From contig CAIULL010000168.1 of the NCBI GenBank assembly GCA_903899985.1, forward strand, positions 1 through 64,000: a stretch of 64,000 nucleotides of DNA, written 5' to 3'. The notes below the pieces were generated by a model that did not search any database, was not told the origin of the DNA, and was given only the letters and a program-made list of their open reading frames with translations. Shown one piece after another: positions 10,382-19,756 of this stretch. The position numbers and the translations under genes were made by a program. This DNA comes from an uncultured Schlesneria sp. (GTDB lineage: Bacteria > Planctomycetota > Planctomycetia > Planctomycetales > Planctomycetaceae). Numbering within the stretch: the first letter of the stretch is position 1; each line of letters opens with the position of its first letter.

Positions 10382-11560
10382 ATGAAACAACGAAGTGTAG
10401 TGCGAAAAACGAACGCAGTGAATCGACGAGGATTCACGTTAATTGAACTACTGGTGGTGATTGCAATTATCGCCGTGTTGATTGCTCTCCTGTTGCCAGC
10501 GGTTCAGCAAGCCCGCGAAGCTGCACGCCGGACACAGTGCAAGAACAATCTCAAACAAGTGGGATTGGCGCTTTTGAACTTTGAGTCCAGCTACAAAGTC
10601 TTTCCTCCGGACGTCGATCATTATCGTACTCTGGCTGCAGGAGATTCATCGGACGAACCTCTCGATACTGATGCAAACGCTTTGGCCGGTGGCGCCGCTG
10701 ACAAGCACACGGGCTGGCAGCAAATGATCCTGCCGTTTCTCGATCTGACTCCGATCTATCAGCAGATCAACTTTAAGGTCTCTGTGTTTAACACGGCGAA
10801 CCTTCCGCCAAGCACTGGCAAGTATGGCGGTTCCAATTCAGCCTATTCAAATCCGGTTCGCGCGTTTATTTGTCCGAGCAGCCCAGCTCCCGCTGTGATC
10901 AATTATTGGTCAGGGAACTGGGAATCATCAGGAAATGGCTCGGAAACCTGGGGAATGGCCAGTCCACCTACGCAAATCTGGGGTCGTACTGACTACCTTG
11001 CATTGCCAGGTTTTCACTGTGAAACGATTGCGGCACTCGGCATTGACCCAACCGCGTACCCAAGTACGGGAACGAATAAGTATTGCAACAATGAACCGGG
11101 TGTGATCAGCTCACCAAACAACGCACACGGCAACCCAATCGCGTCGGTCACCGACGGAACGTCGAACACGCTGATGGTCAGCGAAGATTGCGGTCGTCCG
11201 GTCGGATACAATCGCATGCGTCTGATCTACAATCAGGGAGGAAGTGGTCCTCAGGTCGACGGTGTCCAATACCCTGCCCCAGGTGGTGGTGGTGCCTGGG
11301 CTGACCCCTTCAGCTACGCACACTTGGCTGGTTCGATCCCACAAGGGACGCGAGAAGGCTGGACGAATGGTAGCTCGGTGATTGCTCCCGTTTGCATGAT
11401 CAACTGCTCGTCGGACAACGAGCTTTACTCCTTTCACACCGGCGGCGTAAATGGATTGATGGCTGATGGCTCGGTCCGTTTTATCAGCGAGAATATCAGC
11501 CCGGTGATTCTCGTAAACCTGATCTGCCGCAACGACGGTAATGTTGTTGGTGAATTCTAA
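10382..11560 (+). CDS. DUF1559 family prepilin-like protein
   Basis: [47 protein letters not shown] and C-terminal LMADGSVRFISENISP. Confidence 0.95.
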   Translation: MKQRSVVRKTNAVNRRGFTLIELLVVIAIIAVLIALLLPAVQQAREAARRTQCKNNLKQVGLALLNFESSYKVFPPDVDHYRTLAAGDSSDEPLDTDANALAGGAADKHTGWQQMILPFLDLTPIYQQINFKVSVFNTANLPPSTGKYGGSNSAYSNPVRAFICPSSPAPAVINYWSGNWESSGNGSETWGMASPPTQIWGRTDYLALPGFHCETIAALGIDPTAYPSTGTNKYCNNEPGVISSPNNAHGNPIASVTDGTSNTLMVSEDCGRPVGYNRMRLIYNQGGSGPQVDGVQYPAPGGGGAWADPFSYAHLAGSIPQGTREGWTNGSSVIAPVCMINCSSDNELYSFHTGGVNGLMADGSVRFISENISPVILVNLICRNDGNVVGEF

Positions 11561-11661
11561 GAACGATTATTCGAGGTATCACTCAATATTTGGTGGGGCT
11601 GTCGGAAGGCTTTGTAAGCGATCCGTGAACTAATTATGACGACGGCAAGAATTCGTGGGGT

Positions 11662-11684
11662 GTTCCGGCGGCCGATGCCGGAAC
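11662..11684. repeat. Intergenic hairpin (gttccggc-ggccgat-gccggaac)
   Basis: 8-bp perfect arms with 7-nt loop, flanked by further imperfect pairing. Confidence 0.55.
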
Positions 11685-11770
11685 TACCTCACGATTCTCG
11701 TGTTTTGAGGTAATCGGTTTCTGCTAGGTTTTCATTTCCACATGAGTGAAGTGTCTTTAAGTGCCGGAGA

Positions 11771-12268
11771 TTGATGGCGATGAACCTGAGCTCGAAAATC
11801 AATGTTGGGATTCTCTGCATCACGAGTCTATTGTGGAGCGTGGCATTAAGTGGATGCCAACATGAAATGACTGATATCGAGCGGCTGGAATTGACTCACG
11901 GAACCTTGAACGATGTTGTCCCAGTCGGAGGGACCATTACGGTCGATGGACAGCCACAGGCTGGAATTGCCGTCATATTATATGACGGAGAAGGAAAAAA
12001 GCTTGCTCCGATTCGTCCCGCATTGACGGATGAAGACGGCAGGTATGATTTCACGAAATACGTCGCTGCCGACGGTGTCGAGCCGGGAAATTACAAATTG
12101 ACGTTTAAATGGCTGGAAATCGTGAAGGATAAGAAACTTGGTAACCAAGTGAAAGGGACGGACAAATTAAGAAATCTTTTCAGTGATCCCATCAAATCGC
12201 AATTGTCAGTGACCGTTGAAGAGGGTGATCCCATCACGGATTTGGATTTTGATTTAAAAACTAAATGA
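11771..12268 (+). CDS. Small lipoprotein with carboxypeptidase-regulatory-like (transthyretin-like) domain
   Basis: Lipobox LSGCQ; VGGTITVDGQPQAGIAVILYDGEG...DEDGRYDFTKY...VEPGNYKLTFKW. Confidence 0.75.
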   Translation: MMAMNLSSKINVGILCITSLLWSVALSGCQHEMTDIERLELTHGTLNDVVPVGGTITVDGQPQAGIAVILYDGEGKKLAPIRPALTDEDGRYDFTKYVAADGVEPGNYKLTFKWLEIVKDKKLGNQVKGTDKLRNLFSDPIKSQLSVTVEEGDPITDLDFDLKTK

Positions 12269-12278
12269 CGAAAATCCA

Positions 12279-12340
12279 CCGTAGCATGGGCTTTAGCCCG
12301 TGCAAACGTTTTGTATCACGGGCTAAAGCCCATGCTACGG
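12279..12340. repeat. Perfect 24-bp inverted repeat with 14-nt loop
   Basis: ccgtagcatgggctttagcccgtg / cacgggctaaagcccatgctacgg are exact reverse complements. Confidence 0.95.
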
Positions 12341-12376
12341 CACATCGGTCTCCATTTTCAAAAACGGACGACCGCG

Positions 12377-13156
12377 TCAGAGTAAAAAGTCGGGTAGATC
12401 GGCAACCGTCTGTATGGTGAAGTGCGCGCCGACTGCCCGAAAATCGCTTTCGATCATAGCGAGTCTGGATTGAAGATCCGCAGGTGATAATTGTGAAACC
12501 TCAGATTCGGAGAGGCCGAGCGAATTGCCGGTTTTGGTAACGCCGACTGTAATCGCACCGGCATTGAGTCCCGCCTCAATCCCGATCGGTGTGTCATCGA
12601 CGACCAGGATTCGATCCATCGGATAGACACCGAGTTGCTGAGCCGCGAGGAAGTTCATCCACGGAGCGGGTCGGCCTGTTGGGACGTCGTCGGCGCAAAC
12701 CACGACTTCTGGAGAATAGCCGGCTGACGCCGCAATCGGAACGATGATGTTTATCAGTTCCCGAGCGTAACCGGTTGAGGAACCGATTTTTAGACCCCGG
12801 CTTCGTAATTTCTCGATTGCCTCGGGAACGCCGGGAATCACATCTGTTCCTTTGGCGAGAGCGTCTTTTTGGAGTGGCAGGAAGTCGTAATACATCTGGT
12901 CGATATCGACGTCGGAGGGAGTTCGTCCATAACGTTCGAACCAAAGGGCGGCCACTCGCGGAAGCGTGGCGATGGCGACAATGTGATCCCGTTTTGATCG
13001 TCCCATCGGGCCGCGTGCTTCGGCGACCGTGATTTCGACGCCGTTCTTGCGGAAGACCTCGAGGAACACATTCGCAGGTGCACGACTTCCGTAATCGACA
13101 GTGGTTCCCGCCCAATCGAAAATGATCGCTTCAATCGGATGTTTCAGTTCGATCAT
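12377..13156 (-). CDS. phnX: Phosphonoacetaldehyde hydrolase (phosphonatase)
   Basis: HAD motif EAIIFDWAGTTVDYG; MGRSKRDHIVAI carrying the expected Schiff-base Lys context; GSSTGYARELI; CADDVPTGRPAPWM. Start codon forms an ATGA overlap with the upstream gene. Confidence 0.92.
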   Translation of the reverse strand: MIELKHPIEAIIFDWAGTTVDYGSRAPANVFLEVFRKNGVEITVAEARGPMGRSKRDHIVAIATLPRVAALWFERYGRTPSDVDIDQMYYDFLPLQKDALAKGTDVIPGVPEAIEKLRSRGLKIGSSTGYARELINIIVPIAASAGYSPEVVVCADDVPTGRPAPWMNFLAAQQLGVYPMDRILVVDDTPIGIEAGLNAGAITVGVTKTGNSLGLSESEVSQLSPADLQSRLAMIESDFRAVGAHFTIQTVADLPDFLL

Positions 13157-14283
13157 GACCATTGCTCCCAATCTTGTTCTGCGAGTCCGAAAGACATTGT
13201 CATGCCAGAGCCTCCTGTACAAGTACGAACAAACACGTTTGGCAGCGGCTGGGCGGCGAAAATCGGTTCGGACGGATGTTTGGCATAGATCCCATGCCAA
13301 TGCTCCTGGATCGTCCAATCAGGTAGTTGAATAATCGACCGCAGTTCGCGAAGTATCAGTTCGTCAATCAGCTGTTTGTCGAACGGTTCGATCTGTTGGT
13401 CGTATTCATGCGAGTCGCCCAGAATCACGCAACCCTCGTCATTCTGCGAGGCCATGACATGAATTCCAAACTGATCGAGTTCCGGAGATTCGTTGGCGAC
13501 ACGCTGCTTCAGCACGGGAAGACTCGGACAGATCTCGAAATTGCGATAGTGACGGATTGTCAATCCGCTGGCGAGATGGGGGCCGATACGCCAACCGTTC
13601 GGTTGCGGCACCGTTTTTATCATTTGCAACTTACATCGTTTCAGTCCGACATTCGCAAATAGCTCTGGAAACAGAGTTTCAAAATCGGCTCCGCCGCACA
13701 CGATGACGCGATCAAAGTTCCAACGGCGACCGCTGGCGCTTTGGGCCGAGTTTCCGTCGGTTTCAGTAATCGTCGTCTGAAATTCGAATCGCACGTCGAA
13801 CATCGACGACAGCCAACCGGGGAGTGCGCGAATGGCCGCTGGAGGATTCACGCAAAGTTCGGTCGGGCTGAATAGTCCGCCAAGCAATCTTGCCGGATTT
13901 GCAGCACTGGTCTTTTCGAGAACCTGAGCAGGATCAAGCAACGTACAGTCGACACCGATTTCTGCTGCGACTGCTTGAAACTCTTTTAAGACGTCCCATT
14001 CATCCGGACGGTGAGCCAGGTGGATCGACCCACAGGGTGAAGCCCAGATCTTCGCCTGACCGGCAAGTTTCAACCAACGCTCGCGGCTGAGAAGCGCTGT
14101 GTGATGAGCTGACCCTGCGGGCTGCCCGATCGGCCAGACCATGCCGAAGTTTCGGATTGAGGCACCACTGGCCATCGCGGACCGTTCGAATACAGTCACC
14201 TTGTGGCCTCGTTCGGCCGCCGACCAGGCGTGGGCCAATCCAACGATACCCGCCCCGACAACTCCGATGTTTAAGTGAGGCAC
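13153..14283 (-). CDS. FAD-dependent oxidoreductase, phosphonate-associated TIGR03364-like family
   Basis: IGVVGAGIVGLAHAWSAAERGHKVTVFER dinucleotide-binding motif; VFVRTCTGGSGMTMSFGLAE; gene context with phnX. Confidence 0.8.
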   Translation of the reverse strand: MPHLNIGVVGAGIVGLAHAWSAAERGHKVTVFERSAMASGASIRNFGMVWPIGQPAGSAHHTALLSRERWLKLAGQAKIWASPCGSIHLAHRPDEWDVLKEFQAVAAEIGVDCTLLDPAQVLEKTSAANPARLLGGLFSPTELCVNPPAAIRALPGWLSSMFDVRFEFQTTITETDGNSAQSASGRRWNFDRVIVCGGADFETLFPELFANVGLKRCKLQMIKTVPQPNGWRIGPHLASGLTIRHYRNFEICPSLPVLKQRVANESPELDQFGIHVMASQNDEGCVILGDSHEYDQQIEPFDKQLIDELILRELRSIIQLPDWTIQEHWHGIYAKHPSEPIFAAQPLPNVFVRTCTGGSGMTMSFGLAEQDWEQWS

Positions 14284-14870
14284 TCGAAGCCCTCCTCGAA
14301 GTCTGACTTGGCAACACGGTCAAGGTGACTGGCATAATGTTCGATCGGCGGGGTCACCAATTGCGGCTGTTTCGCGAAATCATCCCAGCGGCGGAGTGCG
14401 ACGGCCGCTTCGCAGAATGGATGTGATCGAAATAAAGCGACTTCATCGTCAGTCATGATTCCCCCTTGCAGTCGTAAACTGACGACGGATGCCGGACTGA
14501 GTTGTTCCATGTAGTTTGATTCCGTCGCGCAAAGATAACGTTTCGCCGCAACATGTAACCTGACTGGTTCGACGACTTCCGGACCGAATCGACGCTCGAG
14601 CCACTGGGCGGCGAGCGTTTCATGTTGATCGTCGATCCCGCGTTCCGGTGCGTCATCATCGAGATGGTGAAGCAAGTGGCCGACGTCGTGTAACAACGCT
14701 GCGGTGATTAACGACGAACTGGCACCTGCGGTCTCCGCAAAAAATGCGGCTTGCAAAGCGTGTTCCTGTTGAGTAACAGCTTCGCGCCCATATTGAGAAC
14801 CTCCCCGTTTTTGAAAAAGTTTCATCACGGTGATCGTTGTCGCGCAGTGTTTGCCGTCAGTCTCAAGCAT
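14271..14870 (-). CDS. PhnZ-like HD-domain protein (phosphonate-degradation-associated HDIG family, TIGR03276-like)
   Basis: QYGREAVTQQEHALQAA followed by LLHDVGHLLHHL and DDQHE; resembles the PhnZ Y-x-x-E loop and HD metal ligands; overlaps the next gene by 13 bp. Confidence 0.8.
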   Translation of the reverse strand: MLETDGKHCATTITVMKLFQKRGGSQYGREAVTQQEHALQAAFFAETAGASSSLITAALLHDVGHLLHHLDDDAPERGIDDQHETLAAQWLERRFGPEVVEPVRLHVAAKRYLCATESNYMEQLSPASVVSLRLQGGIMTDDEVALFRSHPFCEAAVALRRWDDFAKQPQLVTPPIEHYASHLDRVAKSDFEEGFECLT

Positions 14871-14990
14871 TTCTTGAAATCCTCATCGGTCCTTCATCAT
14901 TCGACAATCTCGATTCAGTATAGACGTGATTGTAGTACACTTCAGGTCACGAAATGTGCGGTCGTCGAGTCAATTTTTCGCGAGTTTTTG

Positions 14991-16289
14991 ATGAAATTAG
15001 TCAATGAATCTGGCATTCAAACTCGAACCCATAATGTCAACGACCGAACTCGTTTCAGCGATTTCGCGTTTGCATTCTGGACAGTCACTGCGGCGTTTGG
15101 CTGTTACTTCTGCATGTACTTTTTTCGCAAGCCGTTCACGGCGGCTCGTTTCGACGACGCCGGTGTCTGGGGACTGAGCTTCAAGATCGTGCTGGTGATG
15201 GCTCAGGTGGCAGGCTATATGCTGTCAAAATTTATCGGCATTAAAATCATTGCGGAAATGCCGCCACACAGACGAGCGATGACCTTGTTGTGGCTGATTT
15301 TCCTGGCGGAAGGAGCATTAGTGTTATTCGGCCTGGTTCCACGACCGTGGAATGCCATCTGCCTGTTTCTGAATGGATTACCATTGGGAATGGTCTTCGG
15401 TTTAGTGCAAGGCTATCTGGAAGGGAGACGGCTGACGGAATTGCTGACGGCGGGGCTTTGTGCGAGTTTTATTGTGGCTGACGGCATGACGAAATCGGTG
15501 GGAACCTGGTTACTTTTCCAGGGCGTTACCGAAGATTGGATGCCCGCCGTCGCCGGTTTGATCTTTCTGTTACCCTTTGGCCTCTGTGTGGCAATTCTGG
15601 CAAGAACGCCACCACCAACTGATGTTGACGTTGCCGCCCGCAGCAAACGAGACACGATGGACAGGTCGGAGCGGGTGGCGTTCGTCAGACGTTATGGAAT
15701 TGGATTAATACCGATTGTGCTGATGTACCTTCTGGTCACAATTGTCAGAAGTATTCGCGCCGATTTCGCGCCCGAAATCTGGAAAGAACTGGGAAACGCG
15801 ACCGCATCGTCGATCTTTACCCGTTCGGAAACGATCATTGCGTTTTATGTCCTGTTCGTGAACGGCGCGGCCGTGTTGATTATCAATAACCGCCGGGCAT
15901 TCCTTTCATCCCTCGCAACGTGTGGCTTGGGATTTGTGCTGATGACGGCGGCATTGTTATCAGGCACAACTTCGATGGACGGTGGTTTCAGTTTCATGGT
16001 GCTGATTGGTCTGGGGCTGTACCTCCCTTACGTCGCCGTACATACCACATTGATGGAACGGATGCTGGCGATGACCGGCGAACGAGGGAATGTCGGGTTT
16101 CTGATGTATCTCGCCGATTCGGTAGGATATCTGGGATACGTCGTGGTCATGGTCGTGCGTAATTTTCATCCGTCGGCGACAGGTGTCCTTGGTCTGTTGA
16201 CGTGGCTCAGTTGGCTCACAATTGTCGTTTCCATCGCTTGTCTTGCGACGAGTGGGATCTATTTCTCGATTGCCAAGAAAACCTCATGA
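14991..16289 (+). CDS. DUF5690-like multi-pass membrane protein (putative transporter)
   Basis: Many hydrophobic helices; FAFWTVTAAFGCYFCMYFFRKPFTAARF; stop overlaps the next start (ATGA). Confidence 0.75.
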   Translation: MKLVNESGIQTRTHNVNDRTRFSDFAFAFWTVTAAFGCYFCMYFFRKPFTAARFDDAGVWGLSFKIVLVMAQVAGYMLSKFIGIKIIAEMPPHRRAMTLLWLIFLAEGALVLFGLVPRPWNAICLFLNGLPLGMVFGLVQGYLEGRRLTELLTAGLCASFIVADGMTKSVGTWLLFQGVTEDWMPAVAGLIFLLPFGLCVAILARTPPPTDVDVAARSKRDTMDRSERVAFVRRYGIGLIPIVLMYLLVTIVRSIRADFAPEIWKELGNATASSIFTRSETIIAFYVLFVNGAAVLIINNRRAFLSSLATCGLGFVLMTAALLSGTTSMDGGFSFMVLIGLGLYLPYVAVHTTLMERMLAMTGERGNVGFLMYLADSVGYLGYVVVMVVRNFHPSATGVLGLLTWLSWLTIVVSIACLATSGIYFSIAKKTS

Positions 16290-17482
16290 AGTCCGACAAG
16301 CCATCAGCAAGTACCACCAAACCCCTCGCGAACGACGTTACTGCCCTTAACCCGTCAAACCACGCGAACCGATCGGGCAGGCTTGCACAGGGGGCAGTTT
16401 TTGCGGGGGTGGCGGGCGAGATCGCATTGCATCAGTTATCGATACCCAAGCCCGCCGAATCCGAGGTCCTCGTTCGCGTGTCGGGCTGCACGATATGCGG
16501 AAGCGATCTGCATAGCTTTCACGGACGTCGAACCGTTCCCGTACCGACCATTCTGGGTCACGAGATCGTGGGTGAGATCGTCGACATAGGAGGTACGTCG
16601 GCAAGAATTGATCTGGAAGGACGGGAATTACAGTGTGGTGACCGCGTGACCTGGGCCATCATGGCGAACTGTGGGGCCTGCGATTTATGTCGACGAGATT
16701 TGCCTCAGAAATGCCTGCATGGTTTCAAGTATGGACATGAGCCCTTTCGTCCCGGTCGGGAGTTATCGGGGGGGTTGGCGGAGTATTGCCTTCTTGTACC
16801 AGGGACATCGATCGTTCGATTGCCCGAGGAACTTCCGTTGGCCGTTGCGTGTCCGGCGAGCTGTGCGACGGCCACGATTGCTGCGGCGTTGGAAGCCGCC
16901 GGAGACCTCACCGGCCGAACGGTTTGCCTGATCGGTGCCGGTATGTTGGGTCTCACTGCTTGTGCGATGTCGCGCGTTAAAGGTGCTGCAAAAGTCGTGT
17001 CCGTGGACCCCGTGTCCGCGCGAAGAAACCTTGCCATAGAATTTGGTGCGACTCGGACTTCTGATCCGGACGACCTCCCTGCGGTTGCGATGGAAGAAGT
17101 TGGTACGCTTGGCTTCGATGTGGTTGTCGAACTTTCAGGCAACCCGGCTGCGTTCCAACTGGTCTGGCCCTTGATTCGCACGGGAGGAATCCTTGTGTTG
17201 GTGGGTTCTGTGTTCCCCGGTCCTTCGATTCCGATTGCCCTGGAACAGGTCGTACGACGACACCTCACAATTCGAGGGATACATAATTATGCACCTCGGC
17301 ATCTGTTGGAAGCGGTGAAATTTCTGTCATTGGCACACACTCAATACCCGTTTGCTCGACTTGTTTCTGAATGGATTCCGCTCACGTCAATCGCTGATGC
17401 GTTCCGTCATGGCAGTCACCCCGACGCAATCCGGGTTGGCGTTTATTCAACGGACGCTTCACATCATGTCTCGGCCAGTTGA
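16286..17482 (+). CDS. Zinc-dependent alcohol dehydrogenase, phosphonate-catabolism-associated (TIGR03366-like)
   Basis: GCTICGSDLHSFHGRR, TILGHEIVGEIVDIG, NCGACDLCRRDLPQKC structural-Zn cysteines, GAGMLGLTACAMSRVKGA Rossmann motif. Confidence 0.85.
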   Translation: MKSDKPSASTTKPLANDVTALNPSNHANRSGRLAQGAVFAGVAGEIALHQLSIPKPAESEVLVRVSGCTICGSDLHSFHGRRTVPVPTILGHEIVGEIVDIGGTSARIDLEGRELQCGDRVTWAIMANCGACDLCRRDLPQKCLHGFKYGHEPFRPGRELSGGLAEYCLLVPGTSIVRLPEELPLAVACPASCATATIAAALEAAGDLTGRTVCLIGAGMLGLTACAMSRVKGAAKVVSVDPVSARRNLAIEFGATRTSDPDDLPAVAMEEVGTLGFDVVVELSGNPAAFQLVWPLIRTGGILVLVGSVFPGPSIPIALEQVVRRHLTIRGIHNYAPRHLLEAVKFLSLAHTQYPFARLVSEWIPLTSIADAFRHGSHPDAIRVGVYSTDASHHVSAS

Positions 17483-17537
17483 TGGTTCAGCGACACTTCT
17501 GCCTCGCAAGCGAAAGGAATCGCAGTCGAAACAAGTC

Positions 17538-17620
17538 GTGCCACCCTTTGACCGTCCTCGGTTCATGACTCGATGACATGTCTGAAGAGCGCGGCTTTCG
17601 CCGAGGACGGTAAACCCGTA
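17538..17620 (-). repeat. Dispersed imperfect-palindrome element, diverged copy (reverse orientation)
   Basis: gtgccaccctttgaccgtcctcggttcatgactcg resembles the reverse complement of the copy at 61751-61852. Confidence 0.45.
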
Positions 17621-17938
17621 GCACAGATGATTCAGGCTTTCTGCTCTAAAAAAACAGTTCGTCCTCCCCGTTTGATCAATGCCAAAGGCAGATTTCGCCG
17701 GTTTTCGAATCAAAAGAGGTCGAAAAATCAAAAAATTGGTGATCGACGTGTAAAGGCACACAATTCCAATTGACCGACTTGAGTCAGTGGCTATACTCCG
17801 CCCCGTCCTGTCCGACTCACATCTGAATCACACATCTGCAAAACAATTTCCCCAATGTCATGTCTGTTCCCGAGCGGCGACGCCTGCATTCGGAACAGTG
17901 TCTTTCGACTCGTCGCTATGGATTTCAAGGAGGAACGC

Positions 17939-18499
17939 ATGTTCGGAATTCGCTTTGTTAAGGGCATGGCGGTCAGCCTTGCCACAATCGGAATGATGGT
18001 ACCACAGACCCGCCTGCTGGCAGAAACACAGCAGCCAAAAGCCGCTATCGGCAAGACGAATCAGGTGACTCGTGTTCCTGATCTCGTGCTGACTGCCGGC
18101 GGAACGATGAGTGGTCGCGTCTGCGATCACACTGGGAAGGTTCTGGATGGCGCGAAAGTCGTTCTCAAGCAGAACAACAAAGAAATCGCTCAAACCGTCA
18201 CGAATGACGAAGGACTTTACTCCTTTAAGAATCTCAAAAGTGGCCTTTATCAGGTCAGTTCCGGAAATACGGACGGTGTGTTCCGAGTCTGGTCGGAAAA
18301 GACCGCTCCGCCAACCGCGAAAGAACATGCACTGCTCGTGATGGGCGAAAATGGTGCTCGCGGACAGTTCGGTTCGGTAGATCCAACACTGATTCTTCTG
18401 ACCGCTGGTGTCATTACCACGGTCGTGCTGAGCGCCATTCTTCTCGGCCAGGTCAATTCACTGGATAACAAGGTCGACAAGATTCCGCACTCGCCATGA
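17939..18499 (+). CDS. Secreted carboxypeptidase-regulatory-like domain protein with C-terminal TM helix
   Basis: aaggagg RBS just upstream; signal peptide; GGTMSGRVCDHTGKVLDGAKVVLKQNNKEIAQTVTNDEGLYSFKNLKSGLYQVSSG; C-terminal hydrophobic helix. Confidence 0.75.
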   Translation: MFGIRFVKGMAVSLATIGMMVPQTRLLAETQQPKAAIGKTNQVTRVPDLVLTAGGTMSGRVCDHTGKVLDGAKVVLKQNNKEIAQTVTNDEGLYSFKNLKSGLYQVSSGNTDGVFRVWSEKTAPPTAKEHALLVMGENGARGQFGSVDPTLILLTAGVITTVVLSAILLGQVNSLDNKVDKIPHSP

Positions 18500-18540
18500 C
18501 GAGTCGCTAGATCTCGAAAAGAAAATTCTGGACCCCCCCC

Positions 18541-18563
18541 AATCGTCTCCCCCCCAGACGATT
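18541..18563. repeat. Hairpin with all-C loop (aatcgtct-ccccccc-agacgatt)
   Basis: 8-bp perfect arms, seven-C loop. Confidence 0.75.
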
Positions 18564-18565
18564 CG

Positions 18566-18606
18566 AACCGCCGGTGGCTCGCCCTGAGTCATCGGCGGTT
18601 TTTTTC
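18566..18606 (+). terminator. Intrinsic terminator
   Basis: aaccgccg ... cggcggtt stem followed by a T tract. Confidence 0.75.
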
Positions 18607-18621
18607 TTTGAACGCGTTGGT

Positions 18622-19548
18622 TCAGATGTTGTCTGCAAGAAATCGTTCTACGCGTCGAAAGTACCAGCCGCCGGAGACCAGTAAAAGTGCGAGTGAAGCG
18701 AGTGAGATGAGAACTAAGTCCCAGCGCGGGACTCCGGCACCCAGTACCGCCCAGCGGAATCCGTCGAGTGCAGCCGCCATGGGATTCAGGTGATACAACC
18801 AATACCAGGGGGCAGGAACCTTGCTGGATTCATAAAGTACAGGGCAGACAACCATTCCGAGCTGTAACATAAACGGCACGACATAGCCGAAATCGCGATA
18901 GTGGGCGTTCAACGCTGACAACCATAATCCGAATGCCAGCCCGGAGAGGACGGTAAAAACAACGAAGATCGGTGCGAGCATCACTGCTGCCGTCGGGGGA
19001 ACCTGGAACCACAACATCAGTAGAACGAGTACGACCAGTCCGATGCCGAAATCCAGCAATGGTCGCAGGCAAGCCGACAACGGAAGCACGACACGTGGAA
19101 AATAGACCTTTGTCACCATTTGACGATTATCCACGAGGGAAGAGGTCGCGGTGGAAAGTATCCCCGAAAACAACTGGTACAGGATCAGTCCGCAAAAACT
19201 TGTCACCTGGTACGGAACATCTCCGTCAACTGGCTGACTTTTCAACATTTGGAACAGGCCGTTGAATGCAATCATCTGGGCTAACGGTTGAAGGACCGTC
19301 CAGGCAACTCCCACAGCCGTTTGACGGTAGCGGACCTTGATGTCACGCTCCGCAAAAATCCAGACCAGTTCACGGTAACGCCATAATTCTCGTAGATCAA
19401 ACCAGCCTGAGTACTGATTCGCGTCAACGATCACGACGTCCGAACCGGGATGAACGTCCGCCTGAGAAACGCTGTCGGGCAGGCTCATCGTTGTGGTATT
19501 CTTTCCATAAGAACTCATTTCACTGAAGCAATCGTTGATGATAGCCAT
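18622..19548 (-). CDS. ABC-2 type transporter permease (polysaccharide/lipid export, Wzm-like)
   Basis: LRELWRYRELVWIFAERDIKVRYRQTAVGVAWTVLQPLAQMIAFNGLFQM; multiple TM helices; WYWLYHLNPMAAALDGFRWAVLG. Confidence 0.9.
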   Translation of the reverse strand: MAIINDCFSEMSSYGKNTTTMSLPDSVSQADVHPGSDVVIVDANQYSGWFDLRELWRYRELVWIFAERDIKVRYRQTAVGVAWTVLQPLAQMIAFNGLFQMLKSQPVDGDVPYQVTSFCGLILYQLFSGILSTATSSLVDNRQMVTKVYFPRVVLPLSACLRPLLDFGIGLVVLVLLMLWFQVPPTAAVMLAPIFVVFTVLSGLAFGLWLSALNAHYRDFGYVVPFMLQLGMVVCPVLYESSKVPAPWYWLYHLNPMAAALDGFRWAVLGAGVPRWDLVLISLASLALLLVSGGWYFRRVERFLADNI

Positions 19549-19756
19549 CCGCAGAGAAAATCGTCCACGATGAAAGCCCCGTACGAACTTTGCGTGTCAT
19601 CCAACTCGCGACAACCGTTCGGTGAAAAACACCGAGAAATCTGAAAACTCTCCAACAAACCGTTTTTGCATAACGTATGCATCAGCATTGCGAGCTGAGA
19701 ATGTGGTTCGTACACTCGGGATGGAAGTCCGTTTTTGTCGACTGAGGTATTCGTTG

